This document shows, in pieces, positions 52,674-62,437 of a stretch of 64,000 bases of DNA (the stretch's first letter is position 1; every line of letters starts with the position of its first letter). The stretch lies in assembly GCA_029263415.1 (NCBI GenBank), contig JAJCXN010000009.1, positions 1 to 64,000 of the forward strand. Direction: 5' to 3'. The position numbers and the translations under genes were made by a program. The notes beneath the pieces are model-generated. The model was not told the DNA's origin, did not search any database, and saw only the letters and a list, made by a program, of their open reading frames with translations. Source of the stretch: Acidobacteriota bacterium (lineage in GTDB: Bacteria; Acidobacteriota; Thermoanaerobaculia; Multivoradales; Multivoraceae).

Positions 52674-54068
52674 ATGCAAGTCCCTGATGCAGAAGCACTT
52701 CATCGCCGTACAGAGCGGCTGACGGACACCGTTCGCCGTTTGGTAAGGCGGGGAGGCGTGCGCAATATTTCGCGGCTGCTGGGCAAGGTCCGCCCGGAAG
52801 ACGTGGGAGCGATGCTGGATGCGCTCACGCCGAAAGAGCAACTCTCGGTGTTTCGCATCGCCATCCAGGACTATGCCGAGACTGCGGGCGAGGTCCTGTT
52901 GGGCATGGAAGCGTCTCGCACCAGGGAACTGCTGGGACAGCTCGAGGACGAAGAAATCGTCATTGTGCTTGGGTCGTTGGCGGTTGACGATGCGGTATCG
53001 GTGGTTGAGCACCTGCCGGAGGAGGACCGCGAGGGCATCCTGGCGTTGATCAAGGGGCCTGAGAACCTTGAGCTCACCACCCAGCTGACCTACCAAGAGG
53101 AATCCGCCGGCCGGGTCATGACCACCGAGTTCTTCTCGCTCGATCAGAGCACTACGGTCCAAGGTGCCATTCAGTGCCTACGGCAGCTCGGCGAGATTGA
53201 GATGGTGTTCTATCTCTACGTAACCGGCGATGAAGGAGAGTTGGCCGGTGTCACTTCGTTGCGTCGCCTGATCACTACGTCACCAGAAACTCCATTGAAG
53301 GAGATCATGGATACCGCGGTGATCAAAGTGACCACCGAGACTGATCAAGAGGAAGTAGCACAACTCGCGTCACGCTATGACCTGCTCGCGATCCCGGTCG
53401 CTGACGATTTCAATCGACTTGTAGGCATCGTCACGGTGGACGATGTCATCGACATAGTTCAAGAAGAGGCGGAGGAAGATTTCCTGCGCATGGTCGGTAG
53501 TTCCGAGGACGAACTGTTGTACAAGGAGCGAGCCTGGCGGGTCGCGCGTATTCGATTACCGTGGCTCTTGATCAACTTGGTAGGGCTGTTTGCCACCGGT
53601 ATGCTCTTTAAGTACTTCGAGGTGACTTTGCAGGAGGCGCTATTCATTGTGTTCTTCGCGCCGGTGATCATGGGCATGGGTGGCAATATCGGCGCTCAAA
53701 CGACCACGATCACGGTCCGCGGTCTGGCCACCGGACGGCTGTCCCAAGGTCCCGGTCGAGTGCGGGCGTTCTTAGGGCAGCAGTTTCGAGTCGGCCTGCT
53801 GCTTGGACTGGTATGTGGGCCGATCGCGGCGATTGGAGCTGTGCTGATTGAGCGCGAGATCATGCTCGGCGTGGTGGTCGCGGTCTCGCTGATGATTGGC
53901 ATGACCCTAGCCTCGCTCAACGGTAGTGTGGTGCCGCTGCTCTTTGACCGCTTGGGTGTGGATCCGGCGGTAGCCGCTGGCCCGATGGTGACGACAACCA
54001 GCGATTTGATCGGAATCGCTGTCTACTTCGGGATCGCGGCCAGCATGATTCAGTGGCTAGTGCCTTGA
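52674..54068 (+). CDS. mgtE: MgtE family magnesium transporter
   Basis: The 464-residue product starts at ATG 52674. It has an N domain (helical repeats, EEIVIVLGSLAVDDAVSVVEHLPEEDR), a CBS pair (TTEFFSLDQSTT, VADDFNRLVGIVTVDDVIDIVQEEAEED) and five membrane helices, including the pore-region motif APVIMGMGGNIGAQTTTITVRGLATG. Cytosolic magnesium closes the channel by binding the N and CBS domains. It follows ybeY-era after 148 bp with no recognisable signal. Confidence 0.94.
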   Translation: MQVPDAEALHRRTERLTDTVRRLVRRGGVRNISRLLGKVRPEDVGAMLDALTPKEQLSVFRIAIQDYAETAGEVLLGMEASRTRELLGQLEDEEIVIVLGSLAVDDAVSVVEHLPEEDREGILALIKGPENLELTTQLTYQEESAGRVMTTEFFSLDQSTTVQGAIQCLRQLGEIEMVFYLYVTGDEGELAGVTSLRRLITTSPETPLKEIMDTAVIKVTTETDQEEVAQLASRYDLLAIPVADDFNRLVGIVTVDDVIDIVQEEAEEDFLRMVGSSEDELLYKERAWRVARIRLPWLLINLVGLFATGMLFKYFEVTLQEALFIVFFAPVIMGMGGNIGAQTTTITVRGLATGRLSQGPGRVRAFLGQQFRVGLLLGLVCGPIAAIGAVLIEREIMLGVVVAVSLMIGMTLASLNGSVVPLLFDRLGVDPAVAAGPMVTTTSDLIGIAVYFGIAASMIQWLVP

Positions 54069-54092
54069 TCCAGTCATAGCTGAGGAACTGCA

Positions 54093-54848
54093 GTGAAGCT
54101 GCTCGAATCAGAGGCGATCATCCTGCAGGTCACGGACCTGCAAGAGCGAGACCGGATTGTCAGCTTTGTCACACCCACGCTTGGGCAAAAGCGCGGCGTG
54201 GCGCAGGGTGCGCGTACCAAGTTCTCGCGGTTTCAAGGGACCTTGCACTCTTTGGCTGAGGTAGAGATCACCTGGGCCGAGAAGAGTGGGCGCGATCTGG
54301 TACGGGTCAGGGACGTTGCATTGATTAAGGGAGCCGCGAATGTGCCGGCAGATCTTGAGCGGTTGTTGGTGGGTCAGTACTTCGCTGAGAGTATTGAGCG
54401 CTTTACTGTTGAGGATGAGCCAGCAGAACTCGAGTACCGCTTGTTGCGCTCTTGCATCGGTGCTTTGAGGACCGAGGTGCCGGTCGAGACCCTGATGCGG
54501 TACTTCGAAGTCTGGTTGCTACAGATCAACGGCATTTTCTCGATGGATGGGATCTGTCCAGTGTGTGGTGGGCCGCTGAGGCAAGGGGCGCTGCTGCCGG
54601 ATGAAGCCGACTCATTGGTCTGTCGCAACTGCGCGCTAGATGCAAGCTCAGTGGGCAAGGTCTACGGAGCAGACGTCCTGCGCTTCATCGCCTCGTGTGC
54701 CACGATCAAGCCCGCGAACTTGGGGGCCGTGGACGTGCGCCTCCTACGGCAAGTCGAGGACTTGACCCGCACGATTCGAAGGCGGTTTCTGGGGAGTTCG
54801 TTGCGTAGTTATGAGGTGATGAAGCGGACTTTGGCAGAGGTCGGCTGA
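54093..54848 (+). CDS. recO: DNA repair protein RecO
   Basis: The 251-residue product has an N-terminal OB fold (LESEAIILQVTDLQERDRIVSFVTPTLGQ, then GVAQGARTKFSRFQG) and a helical C-terminal domain with a zinc site CPVC...CRNC (Cys155, 158, 177, 180). RecO loads RecA onto SSB-coated DNA with RecR. The start is GTG after TGAGGA. It is followed after 42 bp by glyQ. Confidence 0.93.
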   Translation: MKLLESEAIILQVTDLQERDRIVSFVTPTLGQKRGVAQGARTKFSRFQGTLHSLAEVEITWAEKSGRDLVRVRDVALIKGAANVPADLERLLVGQYFAESIERFTVEDEPAELEYRLLRSCIGALRTEVPVETLMRYFEVWLLQINGIFSMDGICPVCGGPLRQGALLPDEADSLVCRNCALDASSVGKVYGADVLRFIASCATIKPANLGAVDVRLLRQVEDLTRTIRRRFLGSSLRSYEVMKRTLAEVG

Positions 54849-54890
54849 GGCTTACTTGGAGGGCCACGGCGCTTAGGTGATGGTCCGCCG

Positions 54891-55754
54891 ATGGTAGGGT
54901 TTCGGCCTATGCCGGCAGCCACTTTTCTCCAACTACAGCAACGGCTGCTCGCCTTTTGGGCGGAGCAGGGCTGCGTCGCATTGGGCCCAAATGATCGCCC
55001 GCTGCGTATCGGAACCCTCAGTCCCGGGACCTTCCTGCGCATGCTGGATCCAGCCCCCTGGTCGGCGGTGCAAAGCCTGATCAATCGCTGCCCGCGAGAG
55101 AGCCGTCGAGAGGCTACGCCGCTGCGACTGTCCTATCGACACCAACTACAGGTCTTCATGAGGCCCCCGCCATCGGATCCGTTGGGCTTGCTTCGCCAAA
55201 GTCTCAAAGCCGCGGGGTTTGAGCTCAAACGCCGCGATCTGCAGTTGGCAAACGCCGACTTTTCGGTGCCGGAGGTCGCAGTCACCGGAACCGGCTGGCG
55301 ACTCAGGTTGGAGGGTCTGCCCGTTGCGCACGCGTACTACCCGCAGGCGGTGCACGGGTACCAAGTGCCCTCGGCCGTCGAGATCGCCTACGAGCTGGAA
55401 CGACTGGTGATGCTTCAGCATGGTAGTCCGCGCATTGACGATCTGCCCTGGAGTGCTGAGATCTCCTATGGAGAGGTTGCCGGCAATATGCGCCGCGGGC
55501 TCGATGTCTACTATCGTGATCGGAGCGAGAAGAAGGAGCGGTTGTTGAACGAGCTGGATCGCTGCTTTGGCGAGGCTGAGCGGAGTCTCGATCAAGACTT
55601 GCGCGAGCCCGCGTATGATCAGTTTCTTAGATGCTGCGAGGTGTTTGAGATTCTGCGCGTCCGGCAGAACTTCGGACCGTTGCGAGAACAGACCTGGCTC
55701 GAACGCCTGGCAGACCTGAGCTGGCGCTGCCTGCCTCAGGAGCATCGGTCATGA
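54891..55754 (+). CDS. glyQ: Glycyl-tRNA synthetase alpha subunit, divergent
   Basis: The 287-residue product matches the GlyQ length and N-terminus (TFLQLQQRLLAFWAEQGC), the pattern of motif 2 (YRHQLQVFMRPPPSD), and the block before motif 3. The strongly conserved GRYGENPNR segment is replaced by RESRREATPLR (about 69-79), and motif 3 YGLERL reads YELERL (167-172). It forms the catalytic half of an alpha2-beta2 synthetase with the next gene. The start follows AGGTGA; a second ATG at 54909 is possible. Its stop overlaps glyS (ATGA). Confidence 0.82.
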   Translation: MVGFRPMPAATFLQLQQRLLAFWAEQGCVALGPNDRPLRIGTLSPGTFLRMLDPAPWSAVQSLINRCPRESRREATPLRLSYRHQLQVFMRPPPSDPLGLLRQSLKAAGFELKRRDLQLANADFSVPEVAVTGTGWRLRLEGLPVAHAYYPQAVHGYQVPSAVEIAYELERLVMLQHGSPRIDDLPWSAEISYGEVAGNMRRGLDVYYRDRSEKKERLLNELDRCFGEAERSLDQDLREPAYDQFLRCCEVFEILRVRQNFGPLREQTWLERLADLSWRCLPQEHRS

Positions 55755-57712
55755 GTTCTGAGCTACTGCTGGAGGTGCGCACCGACCCGATGCCGCCTGC
55801 CGAGGTGGAGGCAGGGATTCAGCGGCTCAAGAATACCCTCGTGGCCCAGTTGCGCGCGGCTGGTGTTGCGCCGAAGCAGTCTGCGACTGGCTTTACCGCT
55901 CGCCGACTACTGGTTCTCCTTCGAGGGATTAGCGGGCGTGATGGGGAAGGGCTTGGCGCGAATGCCGCAGCCAAGATCGGCGAAGTGGTAGCGGACGCAA
56001 TCGAAAACCTCACGTGGCCGACTTCGATGGTGTGGCAAGACCAACACGCTTGGTTGAGTCCAGTGAGAGGGGTCCTGCTGTTACTCGATGGTGAGCGCGT
56101 ACCAGCGACCGTTTTCGGTGTCTCCAGCAGTGCACACACCTTAGGCCCTGAGAGTTCAGGGCTTCAGAGGATCCCAGTTGCCGACGCCGATCAGTACGGG
56201 CGAGCCTTGGCCGAAGTCGGAATCGAGGTGCGGTTTCCGGAACGTCGCCGCCGGCTCCAAGAACAGTTGGTGGCAGAGGCGCAGCGTTTCGGTGGAGAGC
56301 TGGTGCAAGACGCAGCGTTACTTAAGGAGCGGGCCGTGGCCTGCGAAACCGCGAGTGTGGTTTCGGTGCCGATCGATTCGCAGTTCAGTAGCTTGCCGCG
56401 CGAGCTTCTGCTCGAGTGTGCGCGAGATCGCCTCGGCGGTTTTTGCATTTTGGGCAAAGACGGAGAGGTGATAGCCGCTTCGTTTGTCATGGACCGCTGG
56501 GACGACCCTGACGATGCTGTGGCTCGCTCATACGAGTGGGCGCTTACCTCATATCTGGACGATCTACGGTTCTATCTAGAGCGAGATCGGCGCCTGCCGT
56601 TGGCTGAGCGTTGTCGCGAGCAACAGACCCAAACGTTGTCGGCTGCGCGCGGGACCCACGGTGAGCGCGCGGCTCGATGCGATCGCTTGTGCGAGATGTT
56701 ATGTGACGAGCTGGGCTGGTCATCAGAGCGTGATCGGGCCAAGGAAGCCATCAGTCTCCTCGCTGCCGACGGTCGGACTGAGTTGCTGCGGGCCTTTCCC
56801 GGTCTCGAGGGGGTTATCGGCGGTCTCTTGGCGCGGGAGGAAGGCTATGCAACGTCCGTGTGGCAGGCTCTGGCCGATTCGCGTCGGCCCGCACTTGAGG
56901 CCAAGTCATTGCCGCGAGGCAGGGTCGGCAAGCTAGTGGCACTCGCCGACAGAGTGGATCGCTTGGCGAGTAACTTCTCTGACGCTGAGTCTCAAGTCGG
57001 TAACGTTCTTGTGCCTGGGGATCGGGACTCGGCGCGAGTCTCCGACCTAGTCGACCAGTTGGTGAGGATCGGCCTCGGCGGCGGCATGGCTTTGGACCTG
57101 CGTTTGTTGGTCGCTTCGGCGTTGCGTCAGAGCTTCAAGGGTCGGGAGGCTGATCGATCCGAGGAGGCTCCGCTGAGCGACGGACTCGCAGCTGGGCTCG
57201 CGATCTTGGATCACGCCGTGGACTCGTCTCTGGTGAGAGTCTTTCAAGAGCTTGGCTTCCAAAGCATCGAGATTGCGGCCGTGCTCAGCGCGGATGGCTC
57301 GAGCCTGCTGTCGGATCAGTTGCAACGGCTCGAGGGCCTTCGAACCCTTCGTGGCGACCAGCGACTTGATTCACTCGCTCAGACCGCCAAGCGCATCGCC
57401 GGGATCCTCCAAGGATCAACCGAGCAGGCGCTCGATGTCGCGCTGCTTACGGATGGCACCGAGCGAGACTTGTACTTCGTCTATCGTCGCTTGGTCGATC
57501 AGATCGTCACTGCTCGAGAAGAAGGGTCTTTCACTGTTTGGTTGCAACACATGACCGGCCTCAACACGCAGATAGATCAGTTCTTGCGTGACGTGTTGGT
57601 ACGCGACGAGAACGAACGCCTGCGGCTCAACAGACTCGCCTTGCTACAACGGATTCACTGGCTCTACGCGGGCGAGATCCGTGTCGCCGAACTCTTAGAA
57701 GATGATGACTAG
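55751..57712 (+). CDS. glyS: Glycyl-tRNA synthetase beta subunit, divergent
   Basis: The 653-residue product is slightly short for GlyS (about 690). The N-terminus LLLEVRTDPMPPAEV corresponds to LxExxTEELPP, with FTARRLLVLL and ENLTWPTSMVW. The HD-like centre keeps AISLLAADGRTELLRAFPGLEGVIGGLLA, but the usual KADL and DPFALRR signatures are absent (DRDSARVSDLVDQLVRI at the latter). The C-terminal anticodon-binding part keeps FLRDVLVRDENERLRLNRLALL. It should bind tRNA-Gly for the alpha subunit. Confidence 0.82.
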   Translation: MSSELLLEVRTDPMPPAEVEAGIQRLKNTLVAQLRAAGVAPKQSATGFTARRLLVLLRGISGRDGEGLGANAAAKIGEVVADAIENLTWPTSMVWQDQHAWLSPVRGVLLLLDGERVPATVFGVSSSAHTLGPESSGLQRIPVADADQYGRALAEVGIEVRFPERRRRLQEQLVAEAQRFGGELVQDAALLKERAVACETASVVSVPIDSQFSSLPRELLLECARDRLGGFCILGKDGEVIAASFVMDRWDDPDDAVARSYEWALTSYLDDLRFYLERDRRLPLAERCREQQTQTLSAARGTHGERAARCDRLCEMLCDELGWSSERDRAKEAISLLAADGRTELLRAFPGLEGVIGGLLAREEGYATSVWQALADSRRPALEAKSLPRGRVGKLVALADRVDRLASNFSDAESQVGNVLVPGDRDSARVSDLVDQLVRIGLGGGMALDLRLLVASALRQSFKGREADRSEEAPLSDGLAAGLAILDHAVDSSLVRVFQELGFQSIEIAAVLSADGSSLLSDQLQRLEGLRTLRGDQRLDSLAQTAKRIAGILQGSTEQALDVALLTDGTERDLYFVYRRLVDQIVTAREEGSFTVWLQHMTGLNTQIDQFLRDVLVRDENERLRLNRLALLQRIHWLYAGEIRVAELLEDDD

Positions 57713-57769
57713 TTGGTCTCAGCAGCTCTTTTTGTGTGGCTGGGCCTAATGAGATGAGAGCACAAGATA

Positions 57770-60529
57770 ATGAAGGCTAGACGAACTTGCTACGGCTTTG
57801 GCCAGGGCACCGCGGACGGGAGCGGCGAGCTCAAGGAACTTCTGGGTGGCAAAGGGGCTGGACTCGCGGAGATGAGTCTTCTGGGGATTCCGGTGCCTCC
57901 GGGGTTCACTATCACCACCGAGGTTTGCAACGACTACCATCGTAACGGTCACGAGTTTCCCGCGGGCCTGCTAGAGCAGGTGAAAGGTGCGCTCGCGATA
58001 GTGGAGGAAGGACTCGATCAGCGCTTTGCCAGCTCAGAGGTGCCGCTGCTGCTCTCGGTTCGCAGTGGGTCGCCGATCTCGATGCCAGGAATGATGGATA
58101 CGGTACTGAATCTTGGGCTCAACGACGCGATCGTCGAGGCTCAAAGTGGCGAGGACCAACGCTTTTACCGAGATTGCTATCGGCGCTTACTGGCAATGTA
58201 TGGCGAGGTCGTCTTGAGTGTTCCGGCTGTCGGTTTTTCTGACGCGATGCGAGCGGTTCTGGATGAGCATGGTGTCAGCTACGAGCAGGAACTCAGTGAT
58301 GAGGGACTGGCACGTGTGGTGAGCGAGTTTAAGCGCGTCATCGCGGATTCGGACAAGGTGTTTCCACAAGAACCTTTTGAGCAATTGAGCGGAGCGATCG
58401 CGGCCGTGTTCGACAGCTGGCACAACCGTCGGGCCCGCGAGTACCGAAAGATCCAGGGGATCTCCGAGAGCCTCGGTACCGGCGTGACGGTTCAAGCTAT
58501 GGTGTTCGGGAATCGCGGCGAGGACTGCGCCACGGGAGTGGCTTTCACCCGCAACCCGTCCACCGGGGACCTCGAACTGTTCGGCGAGTTCCTGGTGAAC
58601 GCCCAGGGCGAAGATGTCGTTGCAGGCACCCACACGCCGCGCCCGATTGGTGATGGCAGCGGCGCCGCGGATGGCGAGTGCGGACTAAGAGCGTCGTTCC
58701 CTGAGGCCTACGATGAGCTTGAGCGCGTGTGCGGTGTTTTGGAGCGCCACTTTAGGAACATGCAGGATCTTGAGTTCACCATCCAGGGTGGAAAACTGTT
58801 CATGCTGCAAACCCGGGCAGGCAAGCGGAGTGGGCCGGCCGCGGTGCGGATCGCTGTCGACATGGTGCGCGAGCGCCTCATTGATCGGCGCGAAGCACTG
58901 CGTCGAGTGGAACCACAGCACCTGGTGCAAATGCTGGCACCTGAGTTTGACTCTGAAGCTCGACGCATCGCACATGATGGTGGCGATGTGTTGGCGACTG
59001 GCCTCGCCGCCGGTCCCGGAGCTGCGGCTGGGCGCATTGCCTTTACAGCTGAGCGCGCAGCTGAAATGTCCGCTCAAGGCCCGGTGATTTTGGTGCGCAG
59101 CGAGACCTCACCCGAGGACATCGTTGGCATGCACGCAGCGGCAGGCATCCTGACCACCCGCGGTGGCATGACTTCGCACGCCGCCGTGGTCGCGCGCGGT
59201 CTCGGCAAGCCTTGCATTGTCGGCGCGTCGTCGCTTCTCATGGATCATGAATCAGGCGAGCTGATAGCCGATGGTCGGACTCTACGCGAAGGCGATGAGC
59301 TGTCGATCGATGGAAGTCGTGGTGAGGTGCTGGTTGGTGCCCTACCGACCGAATCTTCTGCTGTGTTGGATGCGGTAGCGGACGGCGATGAGGACGTGTT
59401 GTTGGGACTGTCTGGCGCACCAGCGGTGAGCGCCTTCTTCTTACTGTTGCAATGGGCGGATCGCGAACGGCGCTTGGGAGTGCGGGCCAATGCCGATACT
59501 CCTGAGGACGCGCGGGTGGCGGTCCAGTTTGGTGCGCAAGGGATTGGCCTCTGCCGCACTGAGCACATGTTCTTCGAAGAAGAACGCATTCCGTGGGTCA
59601 GGCGCATGATCCTTGCCGCGGAAGACGGTGAGCGTGCACAAGCACTGCAACAGCTGTTGCCCATGCAGCAGTCTGACTTCGAAGGCATCTTGGATGCTCT
59701 CGACGGCCGACCGGTGACCATTCGGTTGCTCGATCCACCACTCCACGAGTTCTTGCCTCATGGCAAAGCGGAGCTCAATGCGCTCGCGAAGCACCTTGGA
59801 ATGAAGAGGGGGCGCCTGCGCAATCAGATCGAGAGCCTGACCGAGGTCAATCCGATGCTGGGACACCGCGGTTGCCGTTTGGGCATGACCGCTCCAGAAA
59901 TCTACGACATGCAGGTCGAGGCGCTCGCTCGCGCGGCCTGCTCGTTGTTGAAACAGGGCCGTCAAGTGCGCCCCGAGATTATGATCCCGCTGACCGGTGT
60001 CGAGGAGGAGCTCAGCCGTCTGCGGGCCCGAGTGGAGGAGGTGTTGGCTCGCGTCTTCGATGCGGAGGGAGTTTGCATCGAGATCCCGATCGGAACAATG
60101 ATCGAGGTGCCGAGGGCAGCGCTGGTGGCTGATCAGATGGCACAGCATGCGGACTTTTTCTCGTTTGGCACCAATGACCTGACGCAGATGACCTACGGTT
60201 ATTCGCGCGACGACGTCGGCCACTTCTTACCACGCTACTTAGAAGACGAGGTGGTGCCATTCGATCCATTCGAGAGGATCGATGAACAGGGCGTCGGGGA
60301 GCTGGTCAAGATTGCGAGTCGTCGCGGGCGGATGGCACGCCCCGAGCTCAAGCTTGGTGTCTGCGGCGAGCATGGCGGCGAGCCACATTCGATCGAGTTC
60401 TTTGAGCGCTGCGGTTTGGACTATGTTTCATGCTCGCCCTACCGCGTGCCGATTGCCCGCCTCGCTGCGGCCCGCTCCCACCTGGCGTTTGGTGCCGGCG
60501 GCTTTGCCGAAGCCTTAGAGAAGGACTGA
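57770..60529 (+). CDS. ppdK: Pyruvate, phosphate dikinase
   Basis: The 919-residue product interconverts pyruvate, ATP and phosphate with phosphoenolpyruvate, AMP and pyrophosphate. The ATP-grasp domain has LLGGKGAGLAEMSLLGIPVPPGFTITT and SVRSGSPISMPGMMDTVLNLGL. The swivelling domain has the phosphorylated His470 in RGGMTSHAAVVARGLGKPCIVG. The TIM-barrel has GIGLCRTEHMFF, NPMLGHRGCRLG and FFSFGTNDLTQMTYGYSRDD. It sits behind glyQ-glyS, an arrangement seen in several deltaproteobacterial and acidobacterial genomes. It has no strong ribosome-binding site. Confidence 0.96.
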   Translation: MKARRTCYGFGQGTADGSGELKELLGGKGAGLAEMSLLGIPVPPGFTITTEVCNDYHRNGHEFPAGLLEQVKGALAIVEEGLDQRFASSEVPLLLSVRSGSPISMPGMMDTVLNLGLNDAIVEAQSGEDQRFYRDCYRRLLAMYGEVVLSVPAVGFSDAMRAVLDEHGVSYEQELSDEGLARVVSEFKRVIADSDKVFPQEPFEQLSGAIAAVFDSWHNRRAREYRKIQGISESLGTGVTVQAMVFGNRGEDCATGVAFTRNPSTGDLELFGEFLVNAQGEDVVAGTHTPRPIGDGSGAADGECGLRASFPEAYDELERVCGVLERHFRNMQDLEFTIQGGKLFMLQTRAGKRSGPAAVRIAVDMVRERLIDRREALRRVEPQHLVQMLAPEFDSEARRIAHDGGDVLATGLAAGPGAAAGRIAFTAERAAEMSAQGPVILVRSETSPEDIVGMHAAAGILTTRGGMTSHAAVVARGLGKPCIVGASSLLMDHESGELIADGRTLREGDELSIDGSRGEVLVGALPTESSAVLDAVADGDEDVLLGLSGAPAVSAFFLLLQWADRERRLGVRANADTPEDARVAVQFGAQGIGLCRTEHMFFEEERIPWVRRMILAAEDGERAQALQQLLPMQQSDFEGILDALDGRPVTIRLLDPPLHEFLPHGKAELNALAKHLGMKRGRLRNQIESLTEVNPMLGHRGCRLGMTAPEIYDMQVEALARAACSLLKQGRQVRPEIMIPLTGVEEELSRLRARVEEVLARVFDAEGVCIEIPIGTMIEVPRAALVADQMAQHADFFSFGTNDLTQMTYGYSRDDVGHFLPRYLEDEVVPFDPFERIDEQGVGELVKIASRRGRMARPELKLGVCGEHGGEPHSIEFFERCGLDYVSCSPYRVPIARLAAARSHLAFGAGGFAEALEKD

Positions 60530-60556
60530 GCGCTGCTGCGCGCTCAAGCCCGACCT

Positions 60557-62437
60557 GTGCCTGAATCTTCAACGCCGATGACTTCGCGAATCCGACGACT
60601 GCCCCCAGCGCTGATTTCTCAGATCGCCGCCGGTGAGGTGGTCGAGCGTCCGGCGTCGATCGTCAAGGAGCTACTAGAGAACGCGCTGGATGCTGGCGCA
60701 CAACGCATCGACGTTGAAGTCGAAGAAGGCGGCCGGCGCAAGATCCTGGTGCGAGACGACGGATCGGGGATGACCGCAGAAGACGCCGTGCTCGCCTTTG
60801 AACCTCACGCGACCAGCAAGATCGATCGGTTCGAGGACCTCGAGCAGATTGGTAGTTACGGATTCAGGGGAGAAGCTTTAGCGTCGATCTCAGCGGTCGC
60901 TAAGACGGAACTGGTGACCGCGACTGCGGACGGCGAGGGGTTCAAGGTGGTGGTCTCCGGCGGTGAGGTGATCTCCTCGGCCCCGGTCGGTGCGCCGAAA
61001 GGGTCAACGGTGGTGGTGAGTGATCTCTTCTCGCATGTGCCTGCTCGGCGTCAGTTCCTCAAGATCCCGAGTGCTGAAATGCGCCGATGCTTGGAAGTGG
61101 TGCAGGGCTACGCACTAGCGATGCCGACAGTCGCCTTCTCCTTCAAGAATGAGAAGAAGCGGTCGCTATCGACGGTGATCTGCGCCGACGACACCGAGGG
61201 GCGGCTGGAACGGATCGCGCAGGTCTTCGGTGTCACGCTGGCGTCTCAGCTGATTGCCTTGCCGCACCGGCCGTCAGTTTCTGGCTTCGTCGGCCGGCCC
61301 GAGACATCGCGCGGCCGTCGCATCTTCTCCTTCGTCAACCGGCGTTTGATCAAGGATCGCGCGGTACTGGCAGCTTTCTATCGAACCGTCCGCGACGAGT
61401 GGAAGACCGACCGATTCCCGGCATTGTTCCTCTTTCTCGATCTTCCGCCGCAAGACGTCGACGTCAACGTGCATCCGCAGAAGGCTGAAGTTAGGTTCCG
61501 CGATCAGCGGATCATCGGCAGGGTGGTGAACTCTCTTAAATCGGCTTTGGCAGAGGGGCGCGCCGAAGGGGATGCCCCTTTGAAGCCGGTGGAGGCGATT
61601 CCTCAAAGCGGTCTGGCCTGGCAGGGTCATGGGCAAGACACCGGGGCGGAGTTGGGTCAGAGCAGTGAGGTTGCTGAGGGCGGGGGGCACTATGATCGCG
61701 GTAGTGTCGGTGGCTCGTTGCTCGAACCGTCGCTACATCACCTTCGCTCCGAGGACCGGATCCGCGGGTTCACGCCCGCCCTGTCCGATGGGGAAGGGGC
61801 GCTCGCCTCCTCCAGGTCGTCTCCCCTGTCGTATGGGTCCGAAGGTCGCCCGCTCCGATTGCTGGCGCAGTACAAGGGTTCGCTGTTGTTGCTGGAGGGG
61901 GAAGACGGGCTCTACCTGATTGACCAGCACGCGGCCCACGAACGGATCTTGTACGAGCGTTTTCGGAGCGCTTCGCTGGCGGGTACCGTTCAGAGTCAGC
62001 GATTGCTCGTTCCTCGCGAGATTGAGGGCTCCAGCACAGAAGCAAGTGCCCTGATCGAGGCGTCTTCGGCGCTGGAAGCACTGGGCTTTGAAGTCGCGGG
62101 CTTTTCAGGCGACACCGCCTACCTCACCGCAGTGCCTGCCTTCTTTTCTGAGGGCGACGCGGAGCAGGTGTTGCTCGATCTTGCTGGCCGGGTCCGGCAG
62201 TCGGAAGACACGCAAGACGAGGTGAGCTTCATGCGCAAGGAGATCTTGGAGGCGATGGCCGCGTCCTCCGCGTGCAAGTCCGCGATCAAGATTCACCATC
62301 GCCTCAATGAACAGCAGATGCAGCAGTTAGTGACTGAGCTGTTCGAGGCAGAGCAGCCGTACACATGTCCTCACGGGCGACCAACGCTTTTGAAGATGGG
62401 CGACGCGGAACTGGAGCGGCGCTTTGGACGACGTTGA
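60557..62437 (+). CDS. mutL: DNA mismatch repair protein MutL (endonuclease type)
   Basis: The 626-residue product has an N-terminal GHKL ATPase: IAAGEVVERPASIVKELLENALDAGA, DDGSGM, TSKI, GSYGFRGEALASI. A low-complexity linker (about 340-425) follows. The C-terminal dimer domain has the endonuclease motif DQHAAHERILYE (Asp456), SSACKSAIK and CPHGRPT, so nicking activity independent of MutH is expected. The start is GTG 60557 or ATG 60578. The 3' end overlaps rnc by 14 bp. Confidence 0.95.
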   Translation: MPESSTPMTSRIRRLPPALISQIAAGEVVERPASIVKELLENALDAGAQRIDVEVEEGGRRKILVRDDGSGMTAEDAVLAFEPHATSKIDRFEDLEQIGSYGFRGEALASISAVAKTELVTATADGEGFKVVVSGGEVISSAPVGAPKGSTVVVSDLFSHVPARRQFLKIPSAEMRRCLEVVQGYALAMPTVAFSFKNEKKRSLSTVICADDTEGRLERIAQVFGVTLASQLIALPHRPSVSGFVGRPETSRGRRIFSFVNRRLIKDRAVLAAFYRTVRDEWKTDRFPALFLFLDLPPQDVDVNVHPQKAEVRFRDQRIIGRVVNSLKSALAEGRAEGDAPLKPVEAIPQSGLAWQGHGQDTGAELGQSSEVAEGGGHYDRGSVGGSLLEPSLHHLRSEDRIRGFTPALSDGEGALASSRSSPLSYGSEGRPLRLLAQYKGSLLLLEGEDGLYLIDQHAAHERILYERFRSASLAGTVQSQRLLVPREIEGSSTEASALIEASSALEALGFEVAGFSGDTAYLTAVPAFFSEGDAEQVLLDLAGRVRQSEDTQDEVSFMRKEILEAMAASSACKSAIKIHHRLNEQQMQQLVTELFEAEQPYTCPHGRPTLLKMGDAELERRFGRR

